Shown here one piece after another: positions 17,987 through 25,707 of a stretch of 64,000 bases of DNA (within the stretch, counting starts at the first letter, position 1; each line of letters begins with the position of its first letter). Under the pieces are notes generated by a model. That model was not told where the DNA came from. It saw only the letters and a list, made by a program, of their open reading frames with translations, and made no database searches. Source of the stretch: JAVBOW01 sp031549495 (GTDB lineage: Bacteria; Bacteroidota; Bacteroidia; Bacteroidales; Rikenellaceae); contig JAVBPS010000051.1 of NCBI GenBank assembly GCA_031549495.1, forward strand, positions 4,380 to 68,379. The letters run 5' to 3'. The position numbers were made by a program, and so were the translations under genes.

Positions 17987-18050
17987 GGTTGTTTTGAATT
18001 TCCAATCGAAGATGAGCAAAAATCGCTTCGATTGGAAAATCAAAACAACC
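17987..18050. repeat. long inverted repeat after the barrel gene
   Basis: GGTTGTTTTGA...TCCAATCGAA faces TTCGATTGGA...TCAAAACAACC around a short loop, starting two bases after the stop codon. It is unlike the TGTCAT palindromes. Likely an mRNA 3' stem. Confidence 0.75.
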
Positions 18051-18079
18051 TATTAATTCATTACGGACACTTCCCGCAC

Positions 18080-18107
18080 AGCCCGGCCCGAGAGCCGGGC
18101 TTTTTTT
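18080..18107 (+). terminator. rho-independent terminator
   Basis: AGCCCGGC/GCCGGGCT stem with a six-base loop followed by seven T; second hairpin after the barrel gene. Confidence 0.85.
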
Positions 18108-18123
18108 GCTATCCATGCAACGT

Positions 18124-18135
18124 TTTGTGCACAAA
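18124..18135. promoter_or_regulatory. 12-base palindrome TTTGTGCACAAA upstream of the lipoprotein-barrel cassette
   Basis: Perfect palindrome 35 bases before the lipoprotein start. It could be a regulator site or include a TTTG -33 word; no good TAnnTTTG follows at consensus distance. Confidence 0.3.
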
Positions 18136-18169
18136 TGTATCTATGATATAAATCCTCCCAACAAAACGT

Positions 18170-18697
18170 ATGATGAAAAACTACCTCAAACTTATCGCGG
18201 CAACCGCCCTGCTGGGCGTAATAGGCTGCAGCAAGGCGGACGAATACATGACCGACCTTCCCGTCATTCCCGTCCTTTTGTCGGATATCGAGGCGGTGAA
18301 TGTGAACAACGAGGGGCAGCACCCTTTCGTCACCTCGGAGTCCGTGCACAAAGAAGCCTTCATGATCGGGATCAAATGGGTGACGGACGACGCGAATCCC
18401 GGGGGCGGCCAGACCGTCGGGGAAGGCCTTCCCCGCGACTGGAAGATGAACTGTTACACCCTCTCGTCCGGTTTTTCCAAACAGATCTTCAGCGTGGGCG
18501 CCTTCAACGCCCAGAATCCCGCGGGCAGTAATATCTCGCAATATTTCGAGCGGGTAAAATACCTCCCCACGGGCGTCGACGAAGGTTTCGCATTACTCAA
18601 GGCGCCGGACCCGGGCCAGCACTCCTTCCGCGTGGTCTACACCGGCCCGTCGAATCAGGTCTTCGAATTCACCACACCCCTCATCAGCCTCTATTAA
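18170..18697 (+). CDS. lipoprotein of unknown function, first gene of a lipoprotein-barrel cassette
   Basis: A 175-residue protein with a lipoprotein signal (lipobox GVIGC, residues 16-20) and no domain I can name with confidence. The body contains PVIPVLLSDIEAVNVNNEG and ends FEFTTPLISLY; the length and style suggest a single beta-rich domain (an immunoglobulin-like or DUF5034-like fold is possible, uncertain). ATG codons occur at 18170 and 18173. The next gene, an outer-membrane barrel, begins three bases after its stop, so the two are surely co-transcribed and may form one envelope complex. A decayed relative of this gene precedes the paralogous barrel at 19685. Confidence 0.72.
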   Translation: MMKNYLKLIAATALLGVIGCSKADEYMTDLPVIPVLLSDIEAVNVNNEGQHPFVTSESVHKEAFMIGIKWVTDDANPGGGQTVGEGLPRDWKMNCYTLSSGFSKQIFSVGAFNAQNPAGSNISQYFERVKYLPTGVDEGFALLKAPDPGQHSFRVVYTGPSNQVFEFTTPLISLY

Positions 18698-18700
18698 GCC

Positions 18701-19483
18701 ATGAAAAAGATATTGACTCTCGTTATAGCCCTCGCGGCCTTTGCCGCCGCATCGCAAGCCCAGGACGCCCCCCGTCGCCACAGGGTCGTATGGTTCGACT
18801 TCCAACTTGCCGAACAGGTCGGCATCAACCAGTGGAGCGAGGCCGGTTTTGTGAGCGACCGCCTGCCGCGCACGAGCCTTACGGAATTCCGCGCCGTTTT
18901 CAATGTGCGCTTTCCGCGCTATCTCGGCATCTTCACCGATATGGGTGTGGGTTTCATGCCCGCTTCGCCCGCTTCCGACTTCAATCTTGCCTCTTTCCCG
19001 GGGCCGGCCCGCGGCGGACGCTATTTCCTGAAGGAAGAGTACGATAACACGATCTCCTCGGAGGCCAGCGCCCATTTCAAGATGACCTGGGGGTTTTTCG
19101 GACACTTTCCCACGCAAGGCAAATTCGATATAAAACCTTACGTCGGCGTCGGTTTTCTAACGATGGCCACACCCCGGTACAGTTGCGTGATCAAAGAGGA
19201 GAATACGAACATGATGTACCGGGCCGATTACATGTGGCTCAACGACGACTCCTATTCGGACGGCACGGCGCTGGGCTACCTGACCGGCCGCCTGAATTTC
19301 GCCTACCGTCTGAATCGCAACACGAATCTGCTTTTCGGTTTCGAATACACCTGGATCTTCGACCGCGCCGACTTCTACGCCGACTACACCAACACGTTCA
19401 ACGGCAACGTCTATGGCTCCTATTACAAAAAGGGCAACCGGATGAATATGCTCGGTCTGAGCGTGGGCGTTTCGTTCCGGTAA
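18701..19483 (+). CDS. outer-membrane barrel protein, paralogue 1
   Basis: 260 residues with a signal peptide cleaved after SQAQ (about residue 21) and a series of amphipathic strands ending MLGLSVGVSFR, the C-terminal signature of outer-membrane barrels. Diagnostic segments shared with the neighbour at 19685 are WFDFQLAEQVGINQW, SDRLPRTSLTEFRA, IKPYVGVGF and the last strand. It follows the lipoprotein by three bases. Function unknown; a structural or transport-associated envelope role is plausible. Confidence 0.78.
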   Translation: MKKILTLVIALAAFAAASQAQDAPRRHRVVWFDFQLAEQVGINQWSEAGFVSDRLPRTSLTEFRAVFNVRFPRYLGIFTDMGVGFMPASPASDFNLASFPGPARGGRYFLKEEYDNTISSEASAHFKMTWGFFGHFPTQGKFDIKPYVGVGFLTMATPRYSCVIKEENTNMMYRADYMWLNDDSYSDGTALGYLTGRLNFAYRLNRNTNLLFGFEYTWIFDRADFYADYTNTFNGNVYGSYYKKGNRMNMLGLSVGVSFR

Positions 19484-19507
19484 TCGACGTCATAACACAC
19501 GGAGGCC

Positions 19508-19669
19508 ATGCAATATCTGTATAAGTTCAGTTTGGTCGTGGCGTTCTTTGCTCTCACGGGAAAAGACGATCCTGAACCCAAGGCGACGCTTACCGCTATT
19601 CAGGCACAGAACGTTAATAGTACCGGTGTACGGACGGTGTGGTACTGGGCAGCGATACGGATCCCATAA
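19508..19669 (+). pseudogene. remnant of a lipoprotein gene related to the one at 18170
   Basis: A 53-codon frame with a signal-like start (MQYLYKFSLVVAFFALTG) in which the position of the lipobox cysteine is lysine (LTGKDDPEP). It is followed by LTAIQAQNVNSTG, which lines up with LSDIEAVNVNNEG of the intact lipoprotein, then ends early. It occupies the same place before the second barrel gene as the intact lipoprotein does before the first, so I read it as the decayed half of a duplicated cassette. Similarity is short and judged by eye. Confidence 0.55.
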
Positions 19670-19684
19670 CGCGCTATTGACCCG

Positions 19685-20473
19685 ATGAAAAAGGCAATCA
19701 TACTTGTGTCGCTGATTGCAGCTTGCGCTGCGGCGCAGGCGCAACGCTATCCGCAGGAGCGCCGTTTCTGGGCCGATTTCCAGGTTGCGCAATCTTTCGG
19801 TCTTAATTCCTGGTTTGATGCGCAATACCTAAATGACCGCATGCCGTCTACCACTGCGGCTGAGTTTCCGAGGATGGGTCTGAATATACGTCCGTGGCGT
19901 CATTTCGGTTTTTTTCTCAATTGTGGTTTGTTGATTTACCACCCACCCCAAAAAGGCGACGACAATGCGTTCGATCCCCGTGATTTGGCTGCCTCGGACC
20001 ATACTGAAAGTTATTTTATGATGGACCAGGAAAGTCTTCAGAATGATTGGATAGATAACATTCTTGGGCTGGAAGCTATTGGCGGATTATTCGGAAAATA
20101 TCCGGTTTCGCCTGAAGTCGACTTGATTCCCTATTTAGGCTTCGGAATTCGGACGATCCCTACTAAAAAGTATCGTTACTATTTCAAAGAGGAGGATTCC
20201 AGCGCTCTCTATTCTGTGGGAGGCGATTTGGGGAGTGCCGGTAATGTGATTCCGTTTGTTACCGCGAGACTGCTCGTGTCCTGTCGCCTGACCAGAAAAC
20301 TGTGCGTGCACTTTGGACCGGAATATAGATTCCATCCGGCGAGCATTGATTTTACCTCTTATTTCTCGAATTGCTATACCGGACAGCGGGTTGACCATAC
20401 GGTAAAAGGCAATTCGGTCAATGCCCTCGGCTTTTGTGTGGGCGTTTCATTCCGGTTCGTTAAGGATGGATAA
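19685..20473 (+). CDS. outer-membrane barrel protein, paralogue 2
   Basis: 262 residues, signal peptide cleaved near AQAQ (about residue 20), and clear colinear similarity to the barrel at 18701 (WADFQVAQSFGLNSW, NDRMPSTTAAEFPR, LIPYLGFGIR, NALGFCVGVSFR). After the barrel strand there is a short extra tail FVKDG, which is unusual because the final aromatic residue is normally terminal. Its codon use is visibly more A/T-rich than that of paralogue 1 (many tat, ttt and ggt codons), suggesting different age, expression or origin. The lipoprotein that should precede it is only a remnant. Confidence 0.76.
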   Translation: MKKAIILVSLIAACAAAQAQRYPQERRFWADFQVAQSFGLNSWFDAQYLNDRMPSTTAAEFPRMGLNIRPWRHFGFFLNCGLLIYHPPQKGDDNAFDPRDLAASDHTESYFMMDQESLQNDWIDNILGLEAIGGLFGKYPVSPEVDLIPYLGFGIRTIPTKKYRYYFKEEDSSALYSVGGDLGSAGNVIPFVTARLLVSCRLTRKLCVHFGPEYRFHPASIDFTSYFSNCYTGQRVDHTVKGNSVNALGFCVGVSFRFVKDG

Positions 20474-20483
20474 CCAGCCATAT

Positions 20484-20568
20484 TGTCATTCAGAGCGAAG
20501 CGAAGAATCTTGGTCAGGCTGTTTCTAAACAGTTCCGACCAAGATTCTTCGCTTCGCTCTGAATGACA
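20484..20568. repeat. class I intergenic palindrome, copy c
   Basis: Arms pair perfectly for 32 bases with the GAGCGAAGCGAAG/CTTCGCTTCGCTC version; loop in minus polarity. It lies between the convergent barrel and purM genes. Confidence 0.92.
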
Positions 20569-20580
20569 AATACAGTCTCT

Positions 20581-21762
20581 CTATTTCGTGTAATGATATT
20601 CCTCTCCTTCGTGCCGTATCGTGACCTGCGGGGTGGGGGAGCCTTCTACGCGTCCCACGATGCGGGCGTCGACGCCCAGGCTGCGCGAGATGTCGATGAT
20701 CTCGTCTGCGGCCGCCTCGTCCGCGTAAAGCTCCATGCGGTGCCCCATGTTGAAGACCGCGAACATCTCCTGCATCGAGGTGCCGCTCTGCTCGCGGATG
20801 ATGCGGAACAGGGGAGGCACATCGAATAGGTTATCCTTAATGACATGCCCCTCGTCCATGAAATGGAGCACTTTGGTCTGGGCCCCGCCACTGCAATGCA
20901 CCATGCCGCGCACCGCACCGCGGCAATGGCGCAGCACCTGTGTGACCACCGGCGCATAGGTGCGCGTGGGCGAAAGGACGAGCTTGCCCATCGTGGTCGT
21001 GTAGCCGTCCGCCACTACGGGATCCGTCAGGTTGCAGCCGCCCGTGTAGACCAGATCGTCCGGCAGCCCCGTGTCGTAAGTCTCCGGAAAGAGCGATGCG
21101 AGCGCATGGTTGAACACGTCGTGGCGCGCCGAGGTGAGCCCGTTGCTGCCCATCCCGCCGTTGTATTCCGTTTCGTATGTGGCTTTCCCTGAAGATGCCA
21201 GTCCGATGATGACCGATCCGGGCATGATGTGGTTGACCAGCACCTGGCTGCGGTGGATACGCGCGGTGACCGTGCTGTCCACAATGATCGTGCGCACCAG
21301 GTCGCCCACGTCGGCCGTCTCGCCGCCCGTGGAATAAATGCCGAACCCTCCCTCGCGCATCGTTTGCAGGAACTCCTCCGTCCCCTCGATGATGGCGGCG
21401 ATCACCTCGCCGGGAATGAGCCGCTTGTTACGCCCGATGGTCGAAGAGAGCAGCACGTTGTCCGTCACCCCCACGCAAAGCAGGTCGTCCGTGTTCATCA
21501 CCACCGCGTCCTGGGCGATCCCGCGCCATACGGACAGATCGCCCGTCTGTTTCCAGTAGGCGTAGGCGAGCGAGGATTTCGTCCCCGCCCCGTCGGCATG
21601 CATCACCACGGCCCATTCCTCATCCCCGGTCAGGATGTCGGGGACGACCTTGCAGAAGGCGCGGGGGAAGAGCCCCTTGTCGATGTTTTTGATGGCCGCA
21701 TGAACGTCCTCTTTGGCAAAGGAAACGCCCCTGCCGGCGTAGCGGGAAGATGTCTTATCCAT
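20581..21762 (-). CDS. purM: phosphoribosylformylglycinamidine cyclo-ligase (AIR synthetase)
   Basis: Catalyses the fifth step of purine synthesis, ATP-dependent closure of FGAM to aminoimidazole ribotide. The start at 21762 gives MDKTSSRYAGRGVSFAKEDV and 393 residues; the frame runs 13 codons further upstream through a GGTGCC tandem repeat, which I treat as leader. Recognisable parts are HADGAGTKSSLAY near residue 53, MNTDDLLCVG, STGGETADVGD and NMGHRMELY near the C-terminus. The sequence belongs to the longer PurM-like form found in Bacteroidota rather than the 345-residue E. coli type. Monocistronic. Confidence 0.9.
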   Translation of the reverse strand: MDKTSSRYAGRGVSFAKEDVHAAIKNIDKGLFPRAFCKVVPDILTGDEEWAVVMHADGAGTKSSLAYAYWKQTGDLSVWRGIAQDAVVMNTDDLLCVGVTDNVLLSSTIGRNKRLIPGEVIAAIIEGTEEFLQTMREGGFGIYSTGGETADVGDLVRTIIVDSTVTARIHRSQVLVNHIMPGSVIIGLASSGKATYETEYNGGMGSNGLTSARHDVFNHALASLFPETYDTGLPDDLVYTGGCNLTDPVVADGYTTTMGKLVLSPTRTYAPVVTQVLRHCRGAVRGMVHCSGGAQTKVLHFMDEGHVIKDNLFDVPPLFRIIREQSGTSMQEMFAVFNMGHRMELYADEAAADEIIDISRSLGVDARIVGRVEGSPTPQVTIRHEGEEYHYTK

Positions 21763-21786
21763 AATCGCGTTAGTGGTGCCGGTGCC

Positions 21787-21813
21787 GGTGCCGTCCGGCA
21801 CACGGGAATATTT
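21787..21813. repeat. GGTGCCG-CCGGCAC hairpin module, copy i (purM leader)
   Basis: GGTGCCGTCCGGCAC followed by ACGGGAATATTT. The same module appears at 49641-49666 (inverted) and 54046-54073 next to class I palindromes. Immediately before it GGTGCC is repeated twice more. It falls inside the purM 5' leader. Confidence 0.6.
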
Positions 21814-21825
21814 ATTTTATGCGGA

Positions 21826-21833
21826 CAAATATA
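21826..21833 (-). promoter_or_regulatory. -7 promoter element of purM
   Basis: Minus-strand TATATTTG matches TAnnTTTG; it predicts a leader of about 60 bases containing the GGTGCC hairpin module. No -33 word is evident. Confidence 0.5.
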
Positions 21834-21900
21834 CGAATAATTTGCGCAGTTCTTAATAGCGCCTTTATTCTGGCGGAGCGTTTAAAAATGCATACATCCT

Positions 21901-21930
21901 TTTGCCGCTCGGATTTTATCTGTATATTTG
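21901..21930 (+). promoter_or_regulatory. promoter of the hexuronate SDR-uxuA operon
   Basis: TTTG (21901-21904) and TATATTTG (21923-21930) with 18 bases between them. Confidence 0.6.
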
Positions 21931-21934
21931 TGGA

Positions 21935-21948
21935 CGTGCACGTGCACG
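21935..21948. promoter_or_regulatory. 14-base palindrome CGTGCACGTGCACG at the predicted transcription start, candidate operator
   Basis: A perfect palindrome that begins four bases after the -7 box, where a bound repressor would block transcription of the downstream SDR-uxuA operon. GntR or LacI-type regulators of uronate genes use such sites; which one is used here is unknown. Confidence 0.5.
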
Positions 21949-22003
21949 ATTTTTTGTGTTTTATTTGCAGGTAATTGATAAACAAAAACTTAAATATGTC
22001 ATT

Positions 22004-22816
22004 ATGTCAAAATTGTTTTCAGTAAAGGACAAGGTGGTCGTCATCACGGGTGCCGCGGGCATCCTGGGCAACAGCATGGTACACCATTTCGCCGAAGAGG
22101 GCGCGCAGGTCGTGATCCTCGACCGCAATGCGGAAGCGGGCGAAAAACTGGCCGCCGAGGTGGTCGCCAAAGGCAATAAGGCCGCGTTCCTCTACACCGA
22201 CGTGCTCAACAAGGAGGTGCTGGAGGGTAACTACGAGGAGATTATGAAGCGTTTCGGTCGCATCGACGTGCTGATCAACGGTGCGGGCGGCAACATGGCC
22301 GGGGCGACGATCCCGCCCGAGAAGAACATCTTCGACCTGGACGTCGAGGCTGTGCGCAAGGTGGTCGACCTGAACCTGTTCGGTACGGTGATCCCCACGA
22401 TGGTCTTTGCCAAGGCGATGGTGGCCCAGAAAGAGGGCTCGATCATCAACATCGCATCCGAGTCGGCCCTGCGCCCGCTCACGCGCGTGGCCGGTTACGG
22501 CGTGGCGAAGGCCGCAGTGGTTAACTTTACGAAATACATGTGTGGCGAACTGGCCCTCAAATTCGGCCAGGGCCTGCGCGTGAACGCCATCGCCCCCGGG
22601 TTCTTCCTCACGGAGCAGAACCGCACGCTGCTCACCAACCCCGACGGCTCGCTCACCGACCGTTCGAGAGTCATCCTGGCCCACACGCCCTACGGTCGTT
22701 TCGGCGAACCCGAGGAGTTGTTGGGCACGCTGCAATGGCTGGCGAGCGACGCCTCGAAATTCGTATCCGGCACCCTTACTGTAATCGACGGCGGCTTCGA
22801 CGCCTTCTCAATCTAA
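22004..22816 (+). CDS. SDR-family oxidoreductase, probably D-mannonate (fructuronate) oxidoreductase
   Basis: Short-chain dehydrogenase with the NAD(P)-binding motif TGAAGILG (near residue 18), NGAGG, and the catalytic Ser-Tyr-Lys set (IASESALRPLTR...YGVAKAAV). At 270 residues it has the classical SDR length. The adjacent mannonate dehydratase gene starts seven bases downstream. In Bacteroidota an SDR commonly replaces UxuB, interconverting D-fructuronate and D-mannonate in glucuronate breakdown, so this role is likely but rests on context. The ATG at 22004 is preferred to upstream in-frame TTG codons that would lie in the promoter and operator. Confidence 0.82.
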   Translation: MSKLFSVKDKVVVITGAAGILGNSMVHHFAEEGAQVVILDRNAEAGEKLAAEVVAKGNKAAFLYTDVLNKEVLEGNYEEIMKRFGRIDVLINGAGGNMAGATIPPEKNIFDLDVEAVRKVVDLNLFGTVIPTMVFAKAMVAQKEGSIINIASESALRPLTRVAGYGVAKAAVVNFTKYMCGELALKFGQGLRVNAIAPGFFLTEQNRTLLTNPDGSLTDRSRVILAHTPYGRFGEPEELLGTLQWLASDASKFVSGTLTVIDGGFDAFSI

Positions 22817-22822
22817 TAGACT

Positions 22823-23998
22823 ATGTATCTATGTAAACAATCCTGGCGGTGGTACGGTCCCAGCGACCCCGTCAGCCTGTGGGACATCCGCCAGGCGGGC
22901 GCCACGGACGTCGTGACCGCCCTGCACCACATCCCCAACGGCGAAGTGTGGACGGTAGAGGAGATCCTCAAGCGCAAAAAGGAGGTCGAAGACGCTGGCC
23001 TGATATGGAGCACCGTGGAGAGCGTCCCCGTCCACGAGCATATCAAGACCCAGACGGGCGATTTCCAGAAATACATCGACAATTACAAACAGTCGATCCG
23101 CAACCTGGCCAAATGCGGCGTATACATCGTCACGTATAACTTCATGCCCGTCCTGGACTGGACGCGCACCGACCTGGCGTACGAACTGCCTGACCGCTCG
23201 CGTGCCCTGCGTTTCGAAAAAGCGGCTTTCGTGGCCTTCGACCTGTTCATCCTCAAACGTCCCGGCGCGGAAAAAGATTACACCCCCGCCGAGATCGAAA
23301 AGGCGAGGAAGCGTTTTGCCGCCATGAGCGACGAGGACAAGCACACCCTCACGCGCAACATGATCGCCGGCCTGCCCGGCTCGGAAGAGAGCTTCACGGT
23401 GGCGCAATTCCAGCAGGCCCTCGACCGCTACGAAGGCATCGACGCCGAGAAACTGCGCGCGAATTTGATCTGGTTCCTGAAAGAGGTCTGCCCCGTGGCC
23501 GACGAGGTGGGCGTGGAGATGGTCATCCACCCGGACGACCCCCCGTACCCGATTCTGGGGCTGCCGCGCATCCTCTCGACGGCCGAAGATTTCCGCAAAC
23601 TGATCGCTGCCGTCCCCAATAAGAGCAATGGCCTGTGCCTGTGCACCGGCTCGTTCGGCGTGCGCTCGGACAACGAGCTGGCCGCGATGATGGAGGAGTT
23701 TTCGGATCGGGTAGGCTTCGTGCATTTCCGCTCGACACGCCGCAACGAGGAGGGCGACTTCTATGAGGACAACCACCTGGAAGGCGATGTGGATATGTAC
23801 GGCGTGATGAAAGCCCTGTTGGAATTACAACAGAGGGAAAAGCGTTCCGTGCCGATGCGTCCCGACCACGGACACCAGATGGTCGACGACCTGAAAAAGA
23901 AGACCAACCCCGGCTATTCGTGCATCGGCCGCCTGCGTGGGCTGGCTGAACTGCGCGGCCTGGAAATGGGCATCGCCAAGTCGATCTATAAGAAATAA
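22823..23998 (+). CDS. uxuA: mannonate dehydratase
   Basis: UxuA dehydrates D-mannonate to 2-keto-3-deoxygluconate in hexuronate catabolism, using Mn2+ or Fe2+. The N-terminus WRWYGPSDPVSLWDIRQAGATDVVTALHHIP is diagnostic, as are NLIWFLKEVCPVADEVGVEMVIHPDDPP, CTGSFG, VHFRSTRRNEEGDFYEDNHLEGDVDM and the C-terminal RPDHGHQM. Length 391 is typical. It is the second gene of an operon with the SDR oxidoreductase, and a strong bidirectional terminator follows. Confidence 0.96.
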   Translation: MYLCKQSWRWYGPSDPVSLWDIRQAGATDVVTALHHIPNGEVWTVEEILKRKKEVEDAGLIWSTVESVPVHEHIKTQTGDFQKYIDNYKQSIRNLAKCGVYIVTYNFMPVLDWTRTDLAYELPDRSRALRFEKAAFVAFDLFILKRPGAEKDYTPAEIEKARKRFAAMSDEDKHTLTRNMIAGLPGSEESFTVAQFQQALDRYEGIDAEKLRANLIWFLKEVCPVADEVGVEMVIHPDDPPYPILGLPRILSTAEDFRKLIAAVPNKSNGLCLCTGSFGVRSDNELAAMMEEFSDRVGFVHFRSTRRNEEGDFYEDNHLEGDVDMYGVMKALLELQQREKRSVPMRPDHGHQMVDDLKKKTNPGYSCIGRLRGLAELRGLEMGIAKSIYKK

Positions 23999-24013
23999 AT
24001 TATCATCCTGCAT

Positions 24014-24050
24014 AAAAAACGGGCGGTCTCAAAAAGACCGCCCGTTTTTT
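24014..24050. terminator. bidirectional terminator between uxuA and ohr
   Basis: AAAAAACGGGCGGTCT, AAAAA-containing loop, AGACCGCCCGTTTTTT: a perfect stem with A and T tracts on either side, serving the convergent genes. Confidence 0.93.
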
Positions 24051-24063
24051 ACATTTATCAGAA

Positions 24064-24477
24064 TTACTGCACCTTCAAAGTAACCTCCACATTATTACGC
24101 GTAGCATTGGAATAAGGGCAAACCTGATGCGCCTCGGCCGTCAGTTGCTCGGCCGTCGCATGGTCGACGCCTTTGATCTCCACGTCGAGCTCCACGGCCA
24201 GCATATACCCGCCTTCCGGCTTGGCCCCGATGGTGACACGCGCCGTCACCGCCGGGTCGATGCGCAGTTTGCGTTGCAGGGCCACATGCATCAGCGCGCT
24301 GCCGAAGCAGGCTGAGTAGCCCGCGGCGAAAAGTTGCTCGGGATTGGTATAGGAACCCGCGGGACCGCCCATCTCCTTCGGGGGACGTACATCGAAATCC
24401 AACAGGCCGTCCGAGGAGCGGACGTGGCCGGCGCGTCCTCCCTGGGAGGTGGCGACGGCGGTGTAAATTGCTTTCAT
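24064..24477 (-). CDS. ohr: organic hydroperoxide resistance protein (Ohr/OsmC family)
   Basis: Thiol-dependent peroxidase that reduces organic hydroperoxides. The 137-residue length, GGRAGHVRSSDG, NPEQLFAAGYSACFGSAL (peroxidatic Cys57) and VCPYSNATRNN (resolving Cys120) are the Ohr hallmarks; Arg15 in the first motif is likely the catalytic arginine. Monocistronic and convergent with uxuA. No clear -7 box and no OhrR gene nearby. Confidence 0.93.
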   Translation of the reverse strand: MKAIYTAVATSQGGRAGHVRSSDGLLDFDVRPPKEMGGPAGSYTNPEQLFAAGYSACFGSALMHVALQRKLRIDPAVTARVTIGAKPEGGYMLAVELDVEIKGVDHATAEQLTAEAHQVCPYSNATRNNVEVTLKVQ

Positions 24478-24564
24478 GATCTTTAGTTTTATCTGGTTTT
24501 TAAAATATGTCCGAATATCGTTGCTTCAAAAAGCGGGCCATCGGTGAAATCACAGACGAATCGC

Positions 24565-24572
24565 TATATTTG
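24565..24572 (+). promoter_or_regulatory. -7 promoter element of the SGNH-like hydrolase gene
   Basis: TATATTTG, 25 bases before the ATG at 24598. Confidence 0.55.
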
Positions 24573-24597
24573 TACGCCAACCTAATCCGAATCCGAC

Positions 24598-25656
24598 ATG
24601 AAAAACATTTTCCCGCTCCTTGTTTTCATCCTGACCTTGTCGTTTTCCGGCCATGCCCAGCAGCCCGCCCGTCAAAGCCTCACTCCTGAACAGAAACAGC
24701 AACAACAGGAGCGCCGCAACCAACAGCAGGCCCTCGCGCGCTCCGGCAACGCCGCCGCCCCTAACAATCCTTATAACAACGTCCTGCCCGCCCTGGACAG
24801 CTTCGCCCCCGGCCAAACGTATCAGGGGCAGCCGGGCGGCCTCTATCCCGGGGGTACGAACACCCCGCCCGAGCCTTATTTTTCGGACGGCATGGCGATC
24901 GCCCGCTCGATCACCCCGCTGAACAAGCAAGGCAAACCCGATTCGAACGGCGTGATCGTCTGGATGTCGGTCGGCATGTCCAATACCACACAGGCGACCC
25001 GCAGTTTCCTGCGCCAGATGCAGGACTTTCAGGGGCTCAACCCGAAAGTCAGGCTCATCGACGGGGCCATCGGCAAACAGGATATCAACCGCATCTCTCC
25101 CCCCGATGCGCCATACTGGCAACAGGTCATGGAAGAACGCCTCGCCTCACAGGGCATCACGCCCGAGCAGGTGCAACTCGTCTGGTTCAAAGAGGCTGAG
25201 GCGCGCGCCACGGACACCACATTTGTCGCATACACCAACGCGTTGAAAGTGAAATACGGACAGGTGATGCAACTGCTTAAAACCAAATTCCCCAACCTGA
25301 AGATCGTCTACCTCTCGCCGCGCACCTGCGCCTGCTATGCCCAGGGACCCCTGAATCCCGAACCTTTCGCCTGGTATACCGGCTGGGCGATCAAACTGCT
25401 GATCGCCGAGCAGATCGGCGGCAACCGCCAACTCGCTTATAAGGAGGACGGCGCGCAGGTTCCGTGGCTCACCTGGGGCCCCTACCTGTGGTCGAACGGC
25501 ACGCAGCCCAATGCCGCCGGGATCAGTTACCAGCGTGAGGATTACGGCCCCGACGGTACGCACCCCTCGCCCGCCGGGCAGCAGAAGATCGGTGCCGCGC
25601 TGGTCCGTTTCTTCTCCTCGGACCCCACGGCCGTTCCCTGGTTTTTGGCCGAATAA
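24598..25656 (+). CDS. exported SGNH/GDSL-like hydrolase
   Basis: 352 residues with a signal peptide cleaved near GHAQ (residue 20). A Gln/Pro/Asn-rich low-complexity linker (about 21-60) precedes the catalytic part. It shows VWMSVGMSNTTQ (in place of the GDSL/GQSN block; Ser and Asn present) near residue 121 and, near the C-terminus, DGTHPSPAGQQKIG, the usual Asp-x-x-His block of SGNH esterases. This suggests an esterase acting on acetylated glycans or peptidoglycan in the periplasm; substrate unknown. A strong terminator follows. It faces a convergent sulfatase. Confidence 0.7.
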   Translation: MKNIFPLLVFILTLSFSGHAQQPARQSLTPEQKQQQQERRNQQQALARSGNAAAPNNPYNNVLPALDSFAPGQTYQGQPGGLYPGGTNTPPEPYFSDGMAIARSITPLNKQGKPDSNGVIVWMSVGMSNTTQATRSFLRQMQDFQGLNPKVRLIDGAIGKQDINRISPPDAPYWQQVMEERLASQGITPEQVQLVWFKEAEARATDTTFVAYTNALKVKYGQVMQLLKTKFPNLKIVYLSPRTCACYAQGPLNPEPFAWYTGWAIKLLIAEQIGGNRQLAYKEDGAQVPWLTWGPYLWSNGTQPNAAGISYQREDYGPDGTHPSPAGQQKIGAALVRFFSSDPTAVPWFLAE

Positions 25657-25658
25657 AG

Positions 25659-25692
25659 AAAGGGCGCCTGCAAACCGCAGGCGCCCTTTTTT
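25659..25692. terminator. bidirectional terminator
   Basis: AAAGGGCGCCTGC, AAACC loop, GCAGGCGCCCTTTTTT, between the hydrolase and the convergent sulfatase. Confidence 0.93.
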
Positions 25693-25707
25693 ATCCGACA
25701 AGAAACG

